A stretch of DNA of 64,000 nt from Cryptomeria japonica (GCF_030272615.1 NC_081412.1:664976481-665040480); one strand, 5' to 3'. Counted from the first letter of the stretch, positions 12,448 through 25,158 are shown. Made by a program: numbers and translations. The notes: generated by a model not told the origin, from the letters alone.

Positions 12448-13880
12448 TGGATAGCCCAGTGCCTCAAGACAACTTTCCATCAAAAAAATTCACATCCCAT
12501 AAAAATATGTAATGTCATTACACACTTTTGTTTCCCTTACCTCCATTTCTATTTTCGTCAACACATCCTTATATCTTTTCCCTTATATTATTAGTTCCAA
12601 CACTGATTTGTGTTATCCATTTCTCTATAGTTTACATAGAGATCTTGATCACCAAAATACCACTCCAGATGATGGAAGTTGCTATAATACCAACCACAAT
12701 TAGGAAGCCAAGTGTTATTCCAAATTTTTAAAATATTTCCTTTATCTCTACTAATACAATACAAACTAAAATAGTTCATCTAATTATAGATTAAAATTGC
12801 AGGCAACCCATTTATCAAACATTGTTGAAATTTGTACTACACAATATGTTGTTGCCTTCGAACTTGATGTGCTTGTGACATATGGCCCTAGTTGCAACAA
12901 GAACCCTATAGACCAAGTGAAAACACCTATTATGCATGTTGATATGGTCAATAGTCATGACCAAATGATAATAACCATAAATATCAACAATAATTTGATT
13001 GATACATTATTCCCCTAGCTATTTCTTGGTGCTAGTGTGCACCTAACAAACTTTACAATAAAGAATAAAATGTGCTTTGAAAGGGGGGATGCTAATTACT
13101 CCCTCCAACTGACTCAAAAAACAATGGAGAGTAACACCAGAACAGAACCATAGCTCAACTCATCCTTTCAGCTAGCACATATTCAATTGGATCATTGGTT
13201 GTTCTTGTGGCTAGTTACACTCAAGCACCAGTAGAATGCCAATTACAAGTTAAAGATGGATAATCCATATCTGACATAGCTACAGTAAGATATTCTCTAC
13301 AACCATCAAACTAAATGATATGCTTCTCACATTGTTCAAGTCCTTTACTACATCAACTAACACATTTCTGTCTTTTGCAACTTACAGTGCCAAAAAACCA
13401 TGCTAATGCATATACCACTCTACAAAATGTGCTACATGGAATTTCAACATAAATTAATTATATTTAATGAGTCAACCACAAAAACTCAAATCTAATTAAT
13501 AAATCCATAAACAAAAATAACAAATTATTAAGAGATCAACAACTAAATAATGAAATCAATCATATAAACTTAATCAATCATTGTTTGTGCAATATTGGCT
13601 CTCAAATTTGCACTTGATAACCTACAATATGATAGATCAGAAACTCAAAGATAGTGGTTGATAAAAAAGGGAGATTGATGATTAATTTATAAAAATTGGA
13701 GAGAATTGATTGAGAAGTGGAACTAAAGTGAGCTAAAAGATTTGTTGGTAGTTAGACAGGTGATTGAAGAAGTGAACTTAGGGGTGAGTATTAGTTAGAA
13801 ATTAGCATGTGCAATAGGAATTTAGCATGAGATTTCTTTTAAACTAAATTTGGATTTAAAATTAATTTTTGAAAATATCC
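12448..13880. other. Intergenic, possible small exon-like frame
   Basis: No gene is supported. One open frame (12797-13018, + strand) follows a reasonable acceptor ('aaattgcag') and ends at 'ttcccctag', but it is only 73 codons, has low complexity at its end and matches no family I know. Confidence 0.25.
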
Positions 13881-14290
13881 AAAAGCATGCACATGAAAAA
13901 GAAATATAATTCGGTAATTTAGAATTTAGAAGTGAGAGATGACTTAGATTAAATAAATTTAAGATTTATTTAATTTGGAAGACATAGTTAGCTAATTAAA
14001 AAATTGAAATAAATAATTTAATTATGGAGAAAATAGAAATTTAATTTAATTAAATAATAAATATTATTTAAATAAAGTTAAATTTCAAAATTAATTAAAT
14101 AATAAAATCATATAACTAATTAAAAAGGAGAGGTCTCATGATTAAATTATTGGAGGGAAATTAGAAGAAATTGAATAACTAATTATGATGAAATATGATG
14201 ATTGAATTAGTTTAGAAGAATAAAATTAGATAAATTAAAGAATTAAAGAATTATTTAATTAATAAAGAGGAATAGTTAGTGTGTTAGTGA
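13881..14290. repeat. Low-complexity A/T block
   Basis: About 400 bases built mostly from short degenerate repeats of the 'aattaattaaataa' type on an A-rich strand. Nothing coding. Such blocks are common in plant intergenic DNA and could be matrix-attachment-like, but nothing specific shows this. Confidence 0.6.
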
Positions 14291-15994
14291 TGTGACTTTT
14301 TTAGATATCTACACAAAAAATCCTTTCTACAGCTCCATCACCACTTCTACTACTTGATAATATTGTAGGCTAGGCAAATGAGGAGCAAGTTGATTAAACT
14401 CAAGTTTGTCCACTTTTGTTGGTGAAATCAATGATGAGTGTAGCAAATCTTCTTTACAAACACTTGCCTCCTCAAAAATTCAAGTAACTATTTGAAACAC
14501 TTAATATTTACAACACAACTAGTACCATTTAGTCAATTACAAATATTTCTACCACCCCTACTAAAATTGTTCCTCCATTCATAGGTCATTGGAACACTTA
14601 AAACCAAAAATGTCCACATTCTACCATATCAGTCACTCTATAACTAATGCCACCAAGTAGTTCATTTACTTCCCACTTTAATCGCAACTTAGAACAATGC
14701 ATCACTTGCACAACAACAAACCCCTTCACATACTAGCCCTTTTTGCATTTCATAGTTGAGACTGTGAATGGTACTATTGATTTCAATTTGCACACCAAGC
14801 TCTTGGAACAAAACTTTCCCCAACTTGCAAAAATGTCATTTAAATATTACAAATAGGACATCTTTGGAATTATCTTTCTCATGCGTAAATTTCAAATGCA
14901 AGGAACCTTCATGATTTCCATGAACAACTATTTTATTGACATTACAAAAGAGGATAATGATTTAAAATCCTCAAATCAACTCTTTTTTATTATCCTAATT
15001 TGAAAAAAACATGACCTTAAAAAAATATTTTGACTCTAAATTAATTTTTTATCAAAAATTGCAAATTGTCTAAGATGAGGTTGTCATATGCTAGAAAATT
15101 ATGCCTAATTAAATTCTTTTTCTCAAGGTAATGCTAACTATACCTCAAATTCCTTTATGTATGTTATGATTTTCTTTTCAGAATGGAAAAAGATCACTAA
15201 TTTTAACCTTGTTAATTTTGCAAGGTTTTTAATGCAAAAGCTCAAAGCTATTAAGCAATGCACAGTGAAGCTATTTTTCAGTAAAATTTACAAATGACAT
15301 ACGAAGCATGGCCAAATTAAATTAGACAAGTCCCTAAAATTCAATATTTTGTCACTTCTACCTAGTCTCTCCAAAAATATTAAGTGAATAAAAAATTTCA
15401 TTTAAGCCTTGCCTTACTATTTGTAAGCTACACATCAACTAAGATATATGAATATAAAACATATAATATTTTTCTATGCTTGATTTTACCCATTTTCTAA
15501 TTCCTCATCTTCATTTTCATGGTTTTTCATTTCATCTCAATACAAATATGTCTTCTGCAATGATGTTAAAATTTCCTATTTGTACAACTATTTACACGTG
15601 CATTTAGTATACCACAATACTGTAACGTTCAAAAAAATAGTTAGCAATATGCAATACACATAATCAAAACCATGCTATGTGTTGGATTTCATAACCATAC
15701 ACCTCATGCATATGTTCTATTTTAATTATTTGGTAGGGACACCAACTACATTGAAGCCTTTATTTAATCTATAGCATATTGAGGATTTTTTTGCTTCCAT
15801 TATTGAGGGTGTTAACATTCCTATGTTTTGGTTGAGATTCCTCATTCGTGGAAAATGAAGGAGATGCAAAAAGATAGAGTTGATCCTTATTGTGAGATTG
15901 AAGGGTGTTGTCTATGGTAGTGCCCAAGATGATTGAGTAGAGAGAGCCTTTAAGTTTAAGAAATTAGTAAAAAAAATCATTTTCTATTTTTCTA
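14291..15994. other. Intergenic, nothing recognised
   Basis: AT-rich DNA without long open frames. It precedes the copia gag fragment, so its right part may hold an unrecognisable LTR and leader of that element. Confidence 0.35.
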
Positions 15995-16330
15995 ATGGCA
16001 AAGATCATTGATTCTTATCTAGCTAAATCAAATAAGTTATATGGGTCCAATTATGTTAATTGGAATCTCAAGATGCAAACTTTAATGGAATGGTACAATG
16101 TTTGGACCATTCTAAATGGTATTGAGGTTGAACCTACTATGCCTTAGATTGTTGTTTAAGATTGGAATAAAAGATAATAAAAAGATTAAATTATCTTGCA
16201 CATGTCTATGAAGGTAAGTGTAGAGAGATAGTGGACCAAAAAGTGGTCAAATAACTTTTTGCTCTCATACAAGACATAATGCAAGTGTGTTGTAATGTGT
16301 TTAGGTAATAACACACTCGTGTTATGGCTT
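15995..16330 (+). pseudogene. Ty1/copia gag N-terminal fragment
   Basis: The frame from ATG 15995 reads MAKIIDSYLAKSNKLYGSNY followed by a WNLKMQTLMEWYN segment and W.ILNG. This is the pattern of the copia gag N-terminus (a '[FL]xGxNYxxWxxxM' motif followed by a Leu/Trp helix). The frame meets a TAG at 16145, and the continuation is recognisable for perhaps 40 more codons with several stops. No zinc knuckle, protease or pol follows. Confidence 0.6.
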
Positions 16331-16386
16331 CGTAGCAAGATACCTCAAAATACTATCAACAAGGAATCCTAAAGGCTTGAATACCA

Positions 16387-16651
16387 TGTAAGAGTCAATA
16401 TAAATTATCATAATATCTTGCAAATTTGCATATTAAGATAGCCACGTAGGATCAAGATGCTTCGATGAAGGCACAAGAGAGACAAAAAATGAAATAATAT
16501 GTTTTCCTATTGAAGGATACAAATATATATGATATATTTTACAATGAGAAACAATTATATATAGGCAATGGAGTGACATAAAACAACATAATATTATGAC
16601 ATACATGGCTTAGTCTTATTATTTGAGACATAAAAAGTAAATTCCCTAACA
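16387..16651 (-). mobile_element. Possible copia solo LTR (minus)
   Basis: A segment from TGTAAGAG to CCCTAACA (265 bp) is preceded at 16374-16386 by GGCTTGAATACCA. That resembles, with a few mismatches, the reverse complement of a methionine-tRNA primer-binding site. This would make it the 5' LTR of a minus-strand element. The sequence to the left does not show minus-strand gag, and no target duplication was confirmed, so this is tentative. Confidence 0.35.
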
Positions 16652-16679
16652 ATTTTCCCAGTAAACATAAGAAAAAAGG

Positions 16680-17660
16680 TGTGAAAAAGATTTAGGATAT
16701 AAACTAGTAAGATAAATTAAGCTTGAATTGTACCTCCACATGTAGCAAGAATTGCATTGTTTTGAATATATTAGTATCAAATTGTAAGGTATAATTAATA
16801 TAAAGAAATTAGTCATTTATTTTCCATCTTATCACTACTTTTTCCTGTCTATGTATGACTTATTTTTCATAAAACTTATCAGCTTTTATTTTTTTTAATG
16901 GTGTCAAATTTTGGCTATAATTTGTTGTTCCTACCATATTTATAACTATAAATAATGTACACCCACATTCTATTAGAGCTTCATTTTTATTATCATTCTC
17001 CAATGGTTCAATGAGTTAGTACTTTGACATCTACTCAATCTATAAAATCCTTGACATGTCATATTCATGTCCCATATTTTATTTGGCATTTCTCCTTCTA
17101 TGTCAAATGTTCATTTTCTTGATCACTTTTTTGAGGTAAGTTTAATGCTATCATTATTCTCAATAACCCTTCATAACATCATCTATAGCATTGTCATGCA
17201 CCACATTGCAACAATCCTTTGATATATTATATTGTTCTTTAATAGATGATGTAGATCTTGATGTTGTTGGTCAATCTATTGAACTACACATGTTATAGAT
17301 ATACAAAATTATGCATCTACATTTTGATAAATGCCCATTGTCATTTCCAAGAATATTAATACTCCTTAATATCTTTCATGAATAAAAAAAATTAAAAATA
17401 CCAATTATATCTTTAAGATCATTGTCAAAAAATTTACACAAATAATCTACCAAATATAAAAAAATTTAAATTTAAATTTTCAAATATATTAAATCGATAT
17501 TATTAATTCCAAGAGGCATGACCCGTGTGCAAAATGAAAATTTGATCAATCCACAAAATCGGCAAATAGATGGTGTGATATCTGCCAGATAACAAGATAA
17601 CACTACATCATGTCATCTGTTTTATTCTGGCTGAATCTCACTTTAAGCTCGAAATCCCTA
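16680..17660 (+). pseudogene. RLP copy B: promoter flank and first codons
   Basis: This region is collinear with the DNA upstream of copy D (61440-62526) and of the 59.1-kb remnant. Shared blocks include 'gatgtagatcttgatgttgt', 'caatctattgaac' and 'tccaatggttcaatg'. It ends in a start codon at 17610 that opens MSSVLFWLNLTL, matching the first dozen residues of copies A and D. After about 17645 the reading frame no longer follows the RLP family, so the N-cap and first LRRs are lost. The rest of this copy's body resumes only at 23963. Confidence 0.65.
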
Positions 17661-18126
17661 AACATATTTCAACAAATGCATATTGTGCTATTACTTCACT
17701 CAGGAGATGGCATCTCTTTCAGCATTCGATCAACGCTTCATACACCTTGTTCTATATCCACATACAATACTTGCACTTTGATTAATGTACATACCATGTT
17801 TCAAAAATACCATCTTTACACATGCAACAAGAATGCATCACTGTATTTCATTGACATGACATCTCTTTTAAGTAATTAATATAACTAAATTTAAATAAGT
17901 TAGTTGTCGAAAATTATGAATGTTATTTCTTTATTAATTGTGTTTTCAATATATAAATATTCTAGTATTTGATTATATGATCAATGAGTAAAATTGAAAG
18001 TCTAATGATGGATCTATATTGTGGAGCTTCTAATATAATCTAAATAAAGCTTAATATGATATTTGACTAGATTGGGCCCCCTATTTAAATGAAGCAGATT
18101 TCTCCTCTAGCCTCTCTGGTTCAGAT
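17661..18126. other. Spacer inside broken RLP copy B
   Basis: Non-coding DNA between the start remnant of copy B and the copia element. It does not match the LRR-coding part of copy D, so the original N-terminal LRRs were replaced rather than merely interrupted. Confidence 0.4.
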
Positions 18127-18131
18127 ACTAT

Positions 18132-18410
18132 TGTTTGCTTATGAAGAGCGAATAGATGAAAAAATAAAAGTGCAAAAAAAATAGAAAGAAAGAAAGAATG
18201 AATAAAGACACAACACATAATTTTATAGTGGTTCACCCAAATTGGCTATGTCCACATTAACAGGGGAATTCTTGTATTAATCTTTGTTCTTGTTACATTC
18301 AATAATGCACAGCAGCAAACATATATAATGGCTCCAATACATAAGGCTCAGGAAGCTGAACAACCAAGTGAATTGGAGGGAAGAAGGCTATTGGTGTTTC
18401 ATCTTCGAAA
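18132..18410 (-). repeat. 3' LTR of copia element 1
   Basis: 279 bp, same length as the partner LTR at 23255-23533. Its outer end starts TG and follows the target site ACTAT. The inner end reads GAAA where the partner has AACA, so the terminal CA is mutated here. Confidence 0.9.
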
Positions 18411-18465
18411 ATCTCCCACTTGAAACCCAATCGCTGCTGCAGAGATTCCCCTACTTGCCCTGCTA

Positions 18466-21400
18466 TCATAGTTTGACAAGGCCGAGAGAAGTCCGACAGA
18501 ACTTGAACTTTGCCCTTGTCATAGCCTTCGTGAGTGCATCAGCTAGATTCACCTTTTTATCAATCTTAGCAACCTGTAGCTTGCCTTCTTCAACTACATG
18601 GCAAATGAAATGTTCCTGTATATCAATGTGTTTAGAATGACAATGAGATGAATGATTATGAGCTATAAAAATGGCACTGCTACTGTCACAAAAAAGAACA
18701 TAATCATTCTGTTTACATCCCAGCTCACTCAATAAGTGCTACAACCAAATCATTTCTTTGGCCACTTCAGATAGAGCCATATACTCGGCCTCGACAGAAG
18801 AAAGAGCAACTGACTTTTGTAACCTAGAGGCCCAACTGATTGCTGCTCCAGCAAATTTGAAAACATATGCTGATGTAGATCGGTGTGTGTCTAGATCACC
18901 ACCCAAATCAGAATCAAGATAACCCTGTAGCTAAAGTTTACCTCTATGAAAACATAAAGCATAACTGGAAGTCCCTTTCAAGTACCTCATAATCAACTTA
19001 ACAGCATCCTAATGAGCCTTGTCGAGATTGCTCATAGATCTACTAACAACTCCCACTGTGTGAGAGATATCTGGTCGGGTGCAAATCATGGCATACATAA
19101 GGTTACCAACTACAGATGAATAAGGAATACATTTCATAAATTCTTGATCTTCTTGTGTCTTAGGACACATATCGGAAGATAGACGAAAATGATCAGGTAG
19201 AGGAGTGACAACACGCTTAAGATCCTTTATACCAAATCTGTCCAAAACTTGACTGATATATTTTTCTTGAGACAACCTGATTTCTTTGTTCTTCTTATCC
19301 CTGATTATATTCATTCCAAGTATACATTTTGCAGCCCCAAGATCTTTCATGGCAAAATTGCGAGCTAATAGTTGTTTCAAATCACAAATAGTTTTCATGC
19401 TAGAACCTGTAACTAGCATGTCATCAACATAAAGTAGTAATAAAACAAACTCACTGGAATCAAGTTTCTTGTAGTAAACACAAGGATCAGCCTCACAACG
19501 AATGAATTGATGCTCAGCCATGAAATGATCAAACTTACGATACCACTATCGTGGGGCTTGTTTGAGCCCATACAAACTTCATTTCAGTTTACAGTATAAG
19601 TGTTCTTGACCCTTTTTGACGAAACCTTCAAGCTATTCCATATAGAGTTCTTCTTCAATATCGCCATGAAGAAATGTGGTTTTAACATCCAACTGTTCAA
19701 GCTCAAGATCATTAGCTATGACTAAACCCAACACAGCATGAATGGAAGTCATTCTCACAACTGGGGAGAAAATTTCATTGAAGTCTATCCCTTTTTTTTT
19801 ATCATAACCCTTTACAACTAGCCTGGCCCTATAACTTTTCTTACCACCTTCTTCTTCCTTCAATCGATACACCCATCGATTTTTCAAAGCTCTTTTATGA
19901 GGAGGAAGTGACACCAAATCCCAAGTTAAATTGGTCTGCAGGGAATCCATTTCATCTCGCATTGCCTCCATCCATTTTTCACTATAAGGATCATGACAGG
20001 CTTGTTTAAAGGTAACTGGCTCTATCTGATCAGTGAATAATAATTCTGGACATTCAGCTAGCAATAATTCATAATCTTTAAACTTTTCTGGAAGTCTCCT
20101 CTGCCTAGTGGATCTTCTTAACCCAATAGTTGAATTGTTAGTTAAATTTTGGGACAAATTTGGATCCCTATTTTCATTTCCCTGTCTATTGCCAACATTG
20201 TTTGACAAAGAATTCTTTCCATTACTAGTGCAAGTATGTTTCTGGTTCAAATCCACAGAACCCTCCTGCATTATCTCTGTCAAACCAGGATCTGGGAGAG
20301 TTTGTCCAAAAATGCCCCCTGTGCTTGAAGACAAATCTATTGATTGGGGCAGATACGCTGATGAAGAGGTCGATGATCTTTGACTACGTATGAGTTGTGA
20401 ATAGAGGCATCGCGGCAGAGAACATTTCTGGTGATTTACCACATTATCACTCCTATCACATCCCACGCTAATGTCCCTTGGCGATTTTAATGAATCAAAA
20501 CCTATGCTGCATGAAACTGGAGATGGTGGTGACCTGTGCGATGATAGAGGTAGATAATCCATGCCAAAATTCCTATCAAATTCTGGCGTAATGTTTCTTG
20601 GTAAACCTATAGTTGCTATGCGGGAGGAGTCAGAGTCTTGTGGCTCTGTATCATTTTGAAATTGCTGCGATGTGTCAAACCCTACACTACCAGAGACTTG
20701 GTGAGAGGAGCAGGGATCAATGGGCAAAGACACATTACGAATTGTTTGAGTGTTGGGCAGAAAAAACTGTGAGCTTGCAACTGGGCACCATGGAGAATTT
20801 TCAGCCTCTGGTAAGACTTCATAATCTCCTTGTAAAGGATGTATAACTGTTTTCAAAAATTCAGATTTCTCATGTGAAGTGACTTCACTAGGCTGGGAAT
20901 TATCAATCCCAAAGGAATCAGACTCATTCTAACTGGAGACATGTGATGAAGAAACGGGTCCAGACCCCAAAACAGAGGTTGGAGAAGTAACCGAGGTAGA
21001 AGACAACCTCAAGTGCTCCTATGAAACATCGTTATCAAAAACAAAGAGGGGCACATATTCTGTGGTATCAATGGGTTGCTAGCATTGCTGGGAAATAGTG
21101 TTCATTAAACACCACATCTCAACTTCAAATTATCTTCTTTTCAAGCAGATCCCATAACCGAAAACCATATTGGTTTTCACCATAACCAACAAAAATATAG
21201 CGTCTTGATTTGGAATCAAGCTTGGAATGCTTTTCCTTAGGAATGAAAGAAAACGCTTCACAACCAAAAATTCTGAGGTAATGATAACTAATTTTCTTAC
21301 CCAACCAAGTCTCCTTTGGAATGTCAAAGTTCAAACGAGATGAAGGTGCTTGATTAATCAAATATACTACTGTATTACAGGCTTCGGCCCAAAATTCCTT

Positions 21401-22423
21401 ACCCAATCCAGCATTCAAGAGCATGCAACGAGCTCTCTCAAGAATTGTACGATTGAGTCTTTCAGCTGCACTGTTCTCTTGAGGAGTAAAGTGAACAACT
21501 TTAATCTGATGAATACCATTGTTATCACAAAAACTATCGAACTCCGAGGGGCAAAATTCTCCTCCATTATCTGTTTGCAAACACTTAATTTTGGAGCCAC
21601 TTTGATTTTCAGCGAAAGCTTTAAATAACTTAAATTTTGAAAATACTTCAGATTTTCTTGATAACATGTAAATCCAGACTTTCCTTGTGCAGTCATCAAG
21701 GAAAGTTACAAAATAATTAGCACTTCCAATTGATGTTACCTTCGTGGGACCGAAGACATCAGAATGAATCAGCTCCAAGGGCACACTCTTCTTCTCATGA
21801 CCGGTCCTTAAGAAGCTAACCTACTTCTACTTGCCATAGAGACAATGTTGGCAAAAATCCAAGTCAATTGATCTTAGACCTGGTAGTTGCTCTCTCTTAA
21901 GCATAATGGAGAGTCCCTTTTTACTCATGTGATCGAGTCTTTTGTGCCAAAGTGCAGTCCCGCTGTCTTCAATTGTCATAGTAGCTCCCACTTGATCATG
22001 ATTATTAAAGACATATAAACTGCCAACTTTATTTCCCTTTGCTACCACAAAGGCCCCTTTAGTTATTTTCCAAGAATCAGAAGTAAAAAATACATGACAG
22101 CCTTGATCATAAAGTTGACTTACAGAAATTAAGTTCCTCTTGAGTTTAGGAACATGACGAACATCCTTCAAGAGCCATTTGCTTCCATCTGCCAGCTGCA
22201 ACAAAATATTACCTTTCCCAATAATTTCACATGGTTTATTGTCACCTAAGTACACTCTTCCAAACTGCCCTTCTTCATAATTAGTGAAGGCTTCCATGCA
22301 AGAAGTGGCATGAAAAGATGCTCCAGAATCAAGTACCCATGAGTTTGATGTAGTGTCGATTGTAGAAAGAACTAAAACACCATCATCTTTATCATAAACT
22401 GCATTAACTTCATTGTCCCACAC
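18466..22423 (-). pseudogene. Copia pol: protease, integrase, RT, RNase H (broken)
   Basis: Minus-strand blocks in order. Protease: WVLDSGASFHAT (catalytic DSGA, about 22335). Gag-pre-integrase: ends in a CQHCLYGK block (about 21830). Integrase core: HSDVFGP, TDNGGEF and an ENSAAERLN block, so all three DDE residues are present (21784-21125). RT: begins near 19950 with NRWVYRLK, then LDVKTTFLHG and LLYVDDMLVTG (catalytic YVDD, about 19430). RNase H: a degraded LDSDLGGD stretch (D.D.), then SSVEAEYMAL, LFCDSSSA and KHIDIQEHF. The frame ends at 18466. Stops fall at the end of the gag-pre-integrase block (about 21825), between integrase and RT (near 20930 and 21080), inside RT (about 19633, 19580 and 19550) and in RNase H. 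Many have the form TAG or TAA replacing Gln or Trp codons. The 20856-20100 part is a long Ser-rich, poorly conserved linker, usual in copia polyproteins. Lineage is probably Tork/Tnt1-like, from motif style only. Confidence 0.9.
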
Positions 22424-22429
22424 TTTTTC

Positions 22430-23193
22430 TTATGCTTTCTTGTAAGACCAACAATTCCTTTTAGTGTGGCCAGCCTTACCATAAAACCAACATTCGCCAT
22501 CACGACCTCTAGATTTTGATCTCTTTGCAGATTTAGATCTATTTCTGTTATTATACTTGCCTCTTTCTTGATGCCTTTTAGTGCTTACTACCATCAAAGC
22601 TTCTCCAGAAGAAGGCTCTTGATTCTTTCTTCTCATATCTTCACTGAGAAGAGTACCTGCAACATCATCAAAATTCAACTTGTTTTGGGCTGCCACCGAA
22701 GTGCTGACAGCCATTACAACGCCTTCCCAGCTATTAGGTAGTGAACATAATAACAAAATTGCCTTAATTTCATCATCTAAATGTTGCCAACTGAATTTAA
22801 TTGATTCATTAAGGTGTTGAATTCATTCAAATGGCTTGACATAATTCCACCTTCCTTCATTTTCAGATTATAAAGTTTTTTCATAATATATACCTTATTA
22901 GATGTTGAAGCCATCTCATACATTGATGAAAGTTTATCCCACAAGTCTTTAGAGGTTTTCTACGATGAGACATTAAACAACACATTGTTGGATAGCGAAA
23001 GAAAGATCATCGCTCTTGCCTTTTTGTCCATTTTTTCCCACTCTGGGTCAGATAGAGTGCCTTGTCCTTTGGCCTTTCCTTCCAACGCTAATGCAAGATC
23101 CTGCTTAATCAGCAGTGACTCCATTTGCACCTTCCAAAGTCCAAAATTCTGACCTGCAAATTTCTCAATTTTCCACTTGTTCACTTCTTCCAT
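22430..23193 (-). pseudogene. Copia gag of element 1 (broken)
   Basis: The likely start is the ATG at 23193 (MEEVNKWKIEKFAGQNFGLW), 48 bases inside the primer-binding site and matching the usual copia gag N-terminus with its F.G.NF..W signature. The first part ends in a TAG at 22960. Coding resumes in the UBN2-type region and in 22756-22430. That last part is Lys/Arg/Ser-rich and ends in a zinc knuckle, CWFYGKAGHTKRNC. The second zinc ligand is Tyr instead of Cys, explained by one G-to-A change, so nucleic-acid packaging would be impaired even without the stops. Confidence 0.85.
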
Positions 23194-23254
23194 AATTCTG
23201 GAAATTTTACACCAAATTTCCCAACCAGCTTCACCACCGAGCTTTGATACCAAT

Positions 23255-23533
23255 TGTTTGATTATGAAGAGCGAATAGATGAAAAAATAAAAGTGTAGAA
23301 AAAACAGAAAGAAAGAAAGAATGAATAAAGACACAACACAGAATTTTATAGTGGTTCACCCAAATTGGCTACGTCTACATTAACAGGGGAATTCTTGTAT
23401 TAATCTCTGTTCTTGTTACATTCAATAATGCACAGCAGCAAACATATATAATGGCTCCAATACATAAGGCTCAGGATGCTGAACAACCAAGTGAATTGGA
23501 GGGAAGAAGGCTATTGGTGTTTCATCTTCAACA
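23255..23533 (-). repeat. 5' LTR of copia element 1
   Basis: 279 bp, beginning TG and ending CA on the plus strand, followed by the target repeat ACTAT at 23534-23538. The plus-strand inner side abuts the primer-binding site at 23241-23252. Confidence 0.92.
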
Positions 23534-23538
23534 ACTAT

Positions 23539-23962
23539 ATGTTTATCCTTTGTTGTTGTGACATGTACTCCTATCTTCAATACATGAATTTGAAGTTAGG
23601 GTTGCGCTCAAGTAAATTATGACATGTTCTAAAACAAAAGGAAGGTTGTTAACTTCCTCCATAAACAAATGTTGCACTCTGAATGATGTAAGGATTGATG
23701 TTGTGCTAATAAAATATTTTAATGTTAATCTACATGTTTTATGTTATAGGAATTTCAATTTTCCTATCCTATATTTTATTCTTTATTTCTAATAACCTTC
23801 AATAGTTTATATATACAATATCCTAGATGCTCAATGTTCAATTTGACATTTCAAAAACAAACATAGAACAAATCTCTTTTTTTTATGAAAAGACAGGGAC
23901 TCTATCTGCATCACAGCTCTTGTTCATTAATTAATGATGTAGATCTTTATATTTTAGAACCC
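23539..23962. other. Spacer before LRR body of RLP copy B
   Basis: Non-coding DNA continuing from the copia target site. It shows no resemblance to RLP coding sequence until 'acagttagcatttcttcaa' at about 23963, which corresponds to codon 440 of copy D. Confidence 0.4.
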
Positions 23963-25158
23963 CACTACAGTTAGCATTTCTTCAACTTGGATTCCACCGT
24001 TTACCCATCTACAGCACCTGGGATTGAGATCTTGTCATATTGAAGGTGATTTTCCTTCTTTTCTATTTGCTAAATATTCACTAGAAATCTTGGACCTGTC
24101 AGATAACATTATGGAACCTATTCCAACTTGGATCTGGGATCTTCCCGCTCTTTACACGCTCAATCTATCAAATAACCAATTACAAGGTTCTCTGTCTTGA
24201 CACCCTGGACTTGAAAAGAAACAAGTTGCAAGGCTCTCTTCCATCTTGTAAGAGCCAGATTTCTTTCTTTGATGCCTCAGAGAATAATTTTAGTGGTTCC
24301 ATTCCTGCTACAATGTATGCTGGTATTTTACTTTAGTCAAGCAATTATTTGACTGCAGAAATTCCACCTTCACTCTGCACAAATAGAAGGGCTGCTGAAT
24401 TTATCGACTCGTCAGACAACGATCTCAAGGGCACCATTCCTCCATATATTGGGAGATGTATGGGGTTGACCATTTTAAATCTGGCTGAGAATGATTTGCA
24501 GGGGGGAGATACCAGAGCAACTGGGAAATCTGAGTGATCTTGGAACATTAAATCTCTATAGAAACAATTTACGAGGTATCATTCCCTCAGATCCTTAATA
24601 AATTGTCAGGACCTGGAAGTATTTAATGTGGAAAGCAACCAAATTCAAGGAAATATCCCAGTTTTCACTGGAGAGTTAAGATGTCACCGAATTCTAGGCT
24701 TGGCTTCAAATAAATTTGAAGGGACTCTTCCTGCCTTCCTACTTGAGCTGAAGTCTCTATAGATTTTAGATTTATCCCACAATTCTTTTTCAGGACCTAT
24801 TCGTAAAAATTTAGGAAAGCCAGATGCTATGGTCAACGAATCACATAACGATGAATCAGATGTTGTAGGATTGAAATTCGGATATATTCAAGATTATTCA
24901 CGATCATATGAATTCAAGTTCTGCGACCAAGTTATGCTTTGGATTAAAGGGGGGACAACTCCATATATTACAACTATCTATCTAACAACAATCTATCAGG
25001 CAATATTCCTCCAGAAGTAGTTCTTCTCAAGAATCTAAATACATTGAACTTTTCAAGAAACAATTTGATTGGTTCCATTCCAGAGTCTATGGGAGCCCTT
25101 GTTAAACTCAGGTCCTTGGATCTCTCAGGAAGCAAGTTCTCTAGAAAGATTCCCTCGG
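23963..25158 (+). pseudogene. LRR receptor-like protein copy B, central LRRs
   Basis: From 23963 the sequence follows copy D from about codon 440 and then the later LRRs seen in copy A (for example the 'IP..LGKLDVMANES' island at about 24800). The N-terminal half is missing. Lesions include a TGA in the 'gttctctgtcttgac' segment, loss of neighbouring bases near 24200, an extra G in the G-run at 24500 that shifts frame, and stops near 24596 and 24760. The coding strand is interrupted at 25158 by a copia element. The last five bases CTCGG are the target site, repeated with one change (CTCAG) after the element. The protein would be an extracellular LRR ectodomain anchored by a membrane span; this copy is dead. 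Confidence 0.9.

Larger units (their letters stand above)
18132..23533 (-). mobile_element. Ty1/copia retrotransposon, complete but defective (minus)
   Basis: A 5402-bp element with two 279-bp LTRs, flanked by the 5-bp target duplication ACTAT (18127-18131 and 23534-23538). Reading on the minus strand, the 5' LTR (23255-23533) is followed after two bases by the primer-binding site (plus-strand GCTTTGATACCA, 23241-23252), complementary to a methionine initiator tRNA. Next come gag, protease, integrase, reverse transcriptase and RNase H in copia order, then a polypurine tract (AAGTGGGAGAT on the minus strand) against the 3' LTR. Several in-frame stops and shifts make it non-functional. The LTRs differ at about a dozen sites by eye (about 4 per cent). 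This suggests a younger insertion than the copia element at 25.2-30.5 kb. Confidence 0.93.

Noticed and set aside
12797..13018. A 73-codon gene or exon
   Set aside because: Acceptor-like sequence precedes it, but there is no family match, no partner exon and the region is AT-rich enough for chance frames of this size.
20108..20846. Plus-strand frames of 77-91 codons
   Set aside because: They lie opposite the copia polyprotein linker and RT start on the minus strand and have no resemblance of their own.
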